From Ctenosaura bakeri (taxonomy: Eukaryota > Chordata > Lepidosauria > Squamata > Iguanidae): 64,000 nucleotides of DNA. Shown piece by piece: positions 59,173-64,000 of the stretch (its first letter is position 1; each line of letters starts with the position of its first letter). The position numbers and the translations under genes were made by a program. The DNA is taken from contig CAOLHI010000396.1 of assembly GCA_948474755.1 (NCBI GenBank), forward strand, positions 603,362 through 667,361, given 5' to 3'. Under the pieces are notes generated by a model. It did not search any database and was not told the DNA's origin. It saw only the letters and a list, made by a program, of their open reading frames with translations.

Positions 59173-59760
59173 TATGGAGTATGGTGTCTAGATCGAGGGA
59201 GGTACTGGTACCACTCTACTCTGCTTTGGTTAGACCCCATCTTGAATACTGTGTCCAGTTCTGGGCACCCCAATTCAAGAAGGATATTGACAAGCTGGAG
59301 CAAGTCCAGAGGAGGGCGACCAAAATGGTGAGAGGCCTGGAAGCCATGCCCTATGAGGATAGACTTAGAGAGCTGGGTATGTTTAGTCTGCAGAAGAGAA
59401 GGTTAAGAGGGGACATGATAGCCATGTTTAAATATTTGAAGGGATGCCACATAGAGGAGGGAGAAGGCTTGTTTTCTGCTGCTCCAGAGACCAGGACAAG
59501 GAGCAATGGATTCAAGCTGCAGGAAAGGAGATTCCACCTGAACCTCAGGAAGAACTTCCTGACAGTCAGGGCTGTCCGGCAGTGGAATCTGTTGCCTCGG
59601 AGTGCAGTGGAGTCTCCTTCCTTGGAAGTTTTTAAGCAGAGGCTTGATGGCCATCTGTCGGGATTGATTTGAGGGTGTTCCTGCATGGCAGGGGGTTGGA
59701 CTGGATGGCCTGTGTGGTCTCTTCCAACTCTGAATTTCTATGATTCTATGATTCTATGAT
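59173..59760 (+). mobile_element. CR1 LINE 3' end nested in the RTE
   Basis: Plus strand, 5'-truncated. Its 160 codons of ORF2 C-terminus are open (59163-59669), followed by the short 3' UTR and a 'tgattctatgattctatgat' tail. It has very few changes from the CR1 at 39367, so it is one of the youngest CR1 copies here. The RTE continues on both sides. Confidence 0.9.
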
Positions 59761-60822
59761 TTAAGGCTTTGCTATAATCTATAAAGCACAGACTGTTTTC
59801 TTCTGAAATTCTCTGATGCACTTTATTATCCAACCTGTGTTTGGAATACAATCCCTGGTACCTCTTCCTTTCCTGAACCCAGCCTGGACATCTGACATTT
59901 CTTATTGCATATATAGTACAAGTCTTGGTTGTAAAATTTTGAGCATCACTTTGCTTGCATGGGATATTAATACAATGGTCCTGTGGTTACTGCATTCACT
60001 GTTGTACCCTTTCTTGGAGATTAGAAGGTGTACTGGAATTTTCCAGTCTGTGGACCATTGTTTTGTTTTCTGTATTTGTTGACAGATTTTAGTTAGAACT
60101 AGATTATATCTTTGTACCTTAAAGCTGCTCTATTGGTATGCTATCTGTTCCTGGTGGTTTGTTTCCCCCAAATGCTCTGAATGCAGCTTTCACTTCAATT
60201 TCTAGAACAGAAATTCTAGCTTCTTCTTCAAATGGTTCTTCCCAGAACAAATCCGTCATCTGTCACCCTTTCATCTGTTTTATATAGTTATTCCATGTAT
60301 TGTTTCCATCATCTTTTTATTTCTGCTTGGTCATATAGTGTGTGCTCCCCTGCTGGTCACAGAGCATCACCACTCTTGGTTTAATTTTCCCTTTGATTTC
60401 TTGGATCTTGTGGAAGAGGTCTCTTGTTCTTTCTTTGTTGTTGTCATCTTCTACTTATATGCACTGATTATTATAATAGTTCCCCTTGTCCCTGTGCACA
60501 AGTCACTGAACAGTTGCATTCAGTGTTTTGACTTTATTTCTGTCACCTTTTCCTTTTGCTTCTCATCGCTCCTTGGCTGTTTGAAGAGTTTCATTTGTCA
60601 TCCATTGAGGCTTCTCTTTCTTTTTGGTTGCAGATTATATCTTTTTGCATTCTTCCTTGACAATGTCCCTGGCCGCAGTCCAGAGTTCTTCTGGTTCCCA
60701 GTCAGTTAAACTTAACAGGGCCGTTTTTTTAATGTTGTCTTTATATTCTACAGGGATTTCTTTGGTTTGTATTTGGATACCATGATTAGTGTACTTCTTT
60801 AGCTTTATCCTAATTTTTGATA

Positions 60823-61072
60823 CAGTAGAGTCCCGTTTATCCGACGCTCGGTTATCCGACCATCCGGATTAACCGATGTCACGACGGCCTGGGGGCGTGG
60901 CTGTGGGCATTTCCGCGCCCCTAGACACGCCCCGACACGCCCCGACACACCCCCAGGCCCGCCTCGACATGCCCCCAAAATGGTGGCCACCACGGGCGTC
61001 CGGGTAATCCGACCCTTTTGGTTATCTGATGCTGCGGTTCCCTGTTTGGGTCGGATAACCAGGACTCTACTG
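60823..61072. mobile_element. Tigger/pogo-like MITE, TA target
   Basis: 250 bp between TA dinucleotides (60821-60822 and 61073-61074). Inverted ends: CAGTAGAGTCCCG...GTTATCCGA at the left and TCGGATAACCAGGACTCTACTG at the right. The GC-rich interior repeats 'acgccccgacacgcc'. No coding capacity. It is nested in the minus-strand RTE. Confidence 0.85.
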
Positions 61073-62240
61073 TATTAACAGTTTATTGTTTGTGTCACTC
61101 TGCTCCTCATCTTGTTTTTGCAGTGAGAATTGAGCTTTTCAATCTTTTGCTTCCAGTTATGTAGCCTATTTGATTTCTGTATTATCCATCAGGTGATGTC
61201 CATGTATCACCATCCAGGCACCTCATTGGTTGAAGAATATGTATTCAATAAACATTTCTTGATCCTAGGCCAAATTTTTCTATAATCGTCTATTCTGCTG
61301 TGTTTCCTATTATTGCATTCCAGTTGCTTATGATTAACAAGAAGTCCTCTTTTGGTGTGTGATCAATTTCTCTGGAACCTCCAGCACAGAATCTTTCAAT
61401 TTCTTCTTCTTATGCCTTTGTATTTGGAGCATAAATGTAGATTATGATTGTATTAATGGATTTTCCCTGAAGTCTAATTGATAAGATTTGGTCAGAGTTT
61501 GCATGATATCCTTTGACTGCTTTTGCTACATCTCTGTTCACTTTTAATGCCACTGCCCCCCCACTTTTTTTAGACTGTGCATGTAATTATCTGGCTCAGT
61601 ATGTCCCATTCCTGTCTGCTTTAGCTGGCTCAGTCCAAGTATTGCAGTGTTTATATGTTCTAATTCTTATTTTACAGTGTCTAGCTTCTACTGATTCATG
61701 CTTCTCATATTCCATGTTCTTCAAATATGTGTTGCGCGGCTTTGGACTTTCATTTCACCTCTGCTCATATCAACAGCTGAATATCTTTTGGCTTGAGTTC
61801 AGTCACATTGTTAGCCACGGTGCTAGTTGTAGTTGCCCTCTGCTTTACCACTGTTGCTCACTGAGTGCCTTCTAACTTGGGGGTCTCATCTTCAGCCACT
61901 ATCTCTTGTTTCATTTTGGATTATCTCATCATAGAGTTTTCATGTAAAGGACATTAAAAAACAGTTTACCATGCCTCCTTCTGCACAGTAACAACAAGCT
62001 GTGGTGTCACTGCCATCGTCTCTGAGAGATCCTCCACTACTGTCATCCCCCCCCCCATATACACACACTACTGCTGCTGCCAGTAGCTGTTCATCATTTT
62101 TAGCCTGGTTCTTCAGCAAAAGCCTGTCTGACATGGGAGACCCTACTAACAGCACTGCTACTATCAGCATAGCTTCTTACCTCAAAGGAAGACCACTGCA
62201 GAAAGATAGTGACATGTCCAATAGGATACCATAAAAGATA

Positions 62241-62953
62241 TTTAGATAATCAGATATAATTATTGTATGTTTTCAGTGCAAGCAATAGCATGTGTATTTC
62301 TATACCAGCTATCAGCTCAGTGCTCTCTAAGTGGTTTACAGTGTGTTAGCTAACTGCCCCCCCAACAAGCTGGGTACTCATTTTACCAACCCATGGAAGG
62401 CTGAGTCAACCTGGAGCCCTGTAGGATCAAACTCACAACCTTGTGGCTCCAGTACCAGCATTTAACCACTGCACCAGCAGGGCTTCTATTGCAGACTGCA
62501 ATATATACTATATACATACTGTGCATGGGCTTTTATAAGTTTGGTAGAGATTTTGGTATTGTCTGTTTTGGGATTTCATTGAAATTTGATGCTGAGTTCT
62601 TACTGATAGTGTCATGGACAGTAGACAACTTCTTTCTATTTTAACTGGCAGTGATTTTCCAAGGTTTCCAGCAGAGCCGTGCCCACCCTTGCAGCCTTGG
62701 AGATTGTCAGGCTCCTTCCATGTTCAAGGTATTTGCTCTGCTGCTAAGCCATATGCCCCTGCCCCTGTTAGGAGCCCAACTAATTAAATTTTAAAAAGTT
62801 TTCAAGAGATTTACAAAAGCAGAGAGCATTCCAAACCAGCTTAGTTGCTTGGAAAAAGTCTAAGAGAGTGTTGGACATCTTTGCATTCTTTCTTTCTGCA
62901 AGTTGGCTTACCAACCCCCCCCCTTTTTTTTTCCTGGTCTTTTAATTCCAAAG
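62241..62953. other. End of TPD52L1 intron 1
   Basis: Bases 62275-62490 resemble an old SINE or MIR-like repeat ('accaacccatggaaggctgagtcaacc', 'ttaaccactgcaccagcagggc'). The intron ends with a C9/T9 pyrimidine tract near 62915-62935 and the acceptor at 62952-62953. Confidence 0.45.
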
Positions 62954-63069
62954 GTCTGTTGCAAAGACAAGCATTACATGAGGCAGATGAAGACATGGTA
63001 ACCGATGTTGATTTTACCAATATGATTTCTGAGGAAGAACAAGAAGAGTTAAAAGCAGAACTTGTCAAG
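62954..63069 (+). CDS. TPD52L1: TPD52L1 coding exon 2
   Basis: Acceptor ttaattccaaag, with a strong pyrimidine tract. The first two bases complete the glycine codon begun in exon 1. The exon then reads LLQRQALHEADEDM, then FTNMISEEEQEELKAELVK, closely matching TPD52-family sequence (the SEEE-x-EELKAELV motif that begins the coiled coil). It ends in phase 0 at AAG|gtaatt. Length 116 bases. Confidence 0.93.
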
Positions 63070-64000
63070 GTAATTTTCTTTGATCTTCTGGATATATGAT
63101 CTCAAGACCCGATTCAGGAAAACATTACTATAACCAAATTTCTCCATTTAATTGTTCTTGGGCACAGCTGCATGTCAGAATGAATGTAGAGAGTATCATG
63201 AGTGCCTATATTGCAGTAGAGTTTCTTTGTGCTATCATGACTGAACTCTGGTCAATTTTAAAGTGATACCCCTATAGTTTGACAAGAGTTCAGTGATTCC
63301 TGATTTAAAAAAACAACTGGAGACAGGGAAATAGCTTCCCAAATAGTCCACAGCATGAGTGTTTCCTTAAACAGGCATATTCTTCCATGCAGACTGAGAA
63401 AAAAATGAATTCAGTATGGTGACTTAGATTAGAGATCTTGAATATAAATGTGATAAGTAAAATACTTTTGAGTGTTAGTTTTACAACTGAGGCAGCTTCA
63501 GTTAATGTAATGAAACGAAAAGTACTACAACTACTTTGTTTGCCTATTTGCATGTCACCTTTCCCTCTTAACCTCTTTTCTTGAGAAAGTAATGAAGAGC
63601 AAGCACATAGAATTTTACATGTAACTGTCTGAGTCTTCACCCCAAATCTAGTTTTCTTGCTGATGTGAGCAGAGGCTAAGATTTCCATCCTCAAGGCACA
63701 TTCCGCAGAATAAGCGTGTTTTCTAGTCATAGTTGTTGTGGAATCTAGGTCAGCTCCACTCAGAAGACTGTTCTAAATTGTTCACAGCATTCAAATGGCG
63801 TATAAATACATTGTACAAAGGAAATGCATTGGGAATTTGTATTTAGAAATGCTTGGAAATTTTCAGAATTTACACTTTCTCAAGCTGTAATGAATTCATG
63901 TTTGCTTGGAGTAGCTGCTGTGCTTCCAGTGGGACTTGCTTGCCTCCTAATTCACAACGCCTTTGAAAATATCTCTGTGTGCCATTGCCGTAAAATCTTT
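63070..64000. other. Start of TPD52L1 intron 2, nothing clear
   Basis: No further exon of the gene is seen before the window ends. Confidence 0.5.

Larger units (their letters stand above)
58200..62240 (-). mobile_element. RTE (BovB-like) LINE, reverse orientation, with nested insertions
   Basis: Minus strand, about 3.2 kb after removing the insertions. The RT C-terminal part lies at 58480-58760, the region around the YADD motif near 58950, and RT fingers near 59040-59170 and 59761-60010. The endonuclease part is at 60150-60790 and 61100-61660, and the 5' UTR ends near 62230. It is split by a CR1 (59173-59760) and by a Tigger-like MITE (60823-61072). It belongs to the same family as the plus-strand copy at 47430. 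Broken by many stops. Confidence 0.72.

Overview
This is eukaryotic nuclear DNA, almost certainly vertebrate. The mix of repeats points to a squamate reptile: many CR1 LINE fragments with 3' ends rich in ATTCTATG units, a BovB-like RTE LINE, a tRNA-type SINE ending in a 'gtcgccataagtcg'-like tail, a DIRS element and abundant short DNA transposons. The species call is an inference. There are no bacterial operons, and most open frames here are chance or transposon-derived.

Layout. Bases 1-2800 hold no recognisable gene; a poly(A) signal near 2236 could end an upstream gene. Bases 2801-8882 are a nearly intact DIRS-1-like tyrosine-recombinase retrotransposon. It has inverted terminal repeats, a gag-like frame with one frameshift, an RT/RNase H frame, a tyrosine recombinase frame, and an internal complementary region that copies both outer ends joined together. 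An AT microsatellite and a fold-back MITE follow. A GC-rich promoter near 11340-11712 carries three CCAAT boxes and an RFX-type X-box. It leads into a nine-coding-exon gene on the + strand (14234-27767) for a coiled-coil protein of about 425 residues that I do not recognise. Its first coding intron reads as a minor-spliceosome AT-AC (U12) intron.

At 27768-30770 lie SINE and MITE copies, then a 402-bp tandem array (about 30889-31976) that ends against the CpG-rich first exon of TPD52L1 (start codon at 32379). The second TPD52L1 exon is at 62954-63069, so about 30.5 kb of the window is TPD52L1 intron 1. That intron is filled with nested repeats: CR1 copies in both orientations, two RTE elements in opposite orientation (about 47.5-49.7 kb and 58.2-62.2 kb), a Tigger-like MITE, SINEs and non-autonomous DNA elements.

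The most notable items are: (1) the complete DIRS element with its diagnostic internal complementary region; (2) the AT-AC intron in an unassigned coiled-coil gene with a cilia-type promoter; (3) a palindromic MITE family of at least 12 copies, four of them flanked by perfect 3-bp duplications; (4) a tandem array built on that MITE beside the TPD52L1 promoter.
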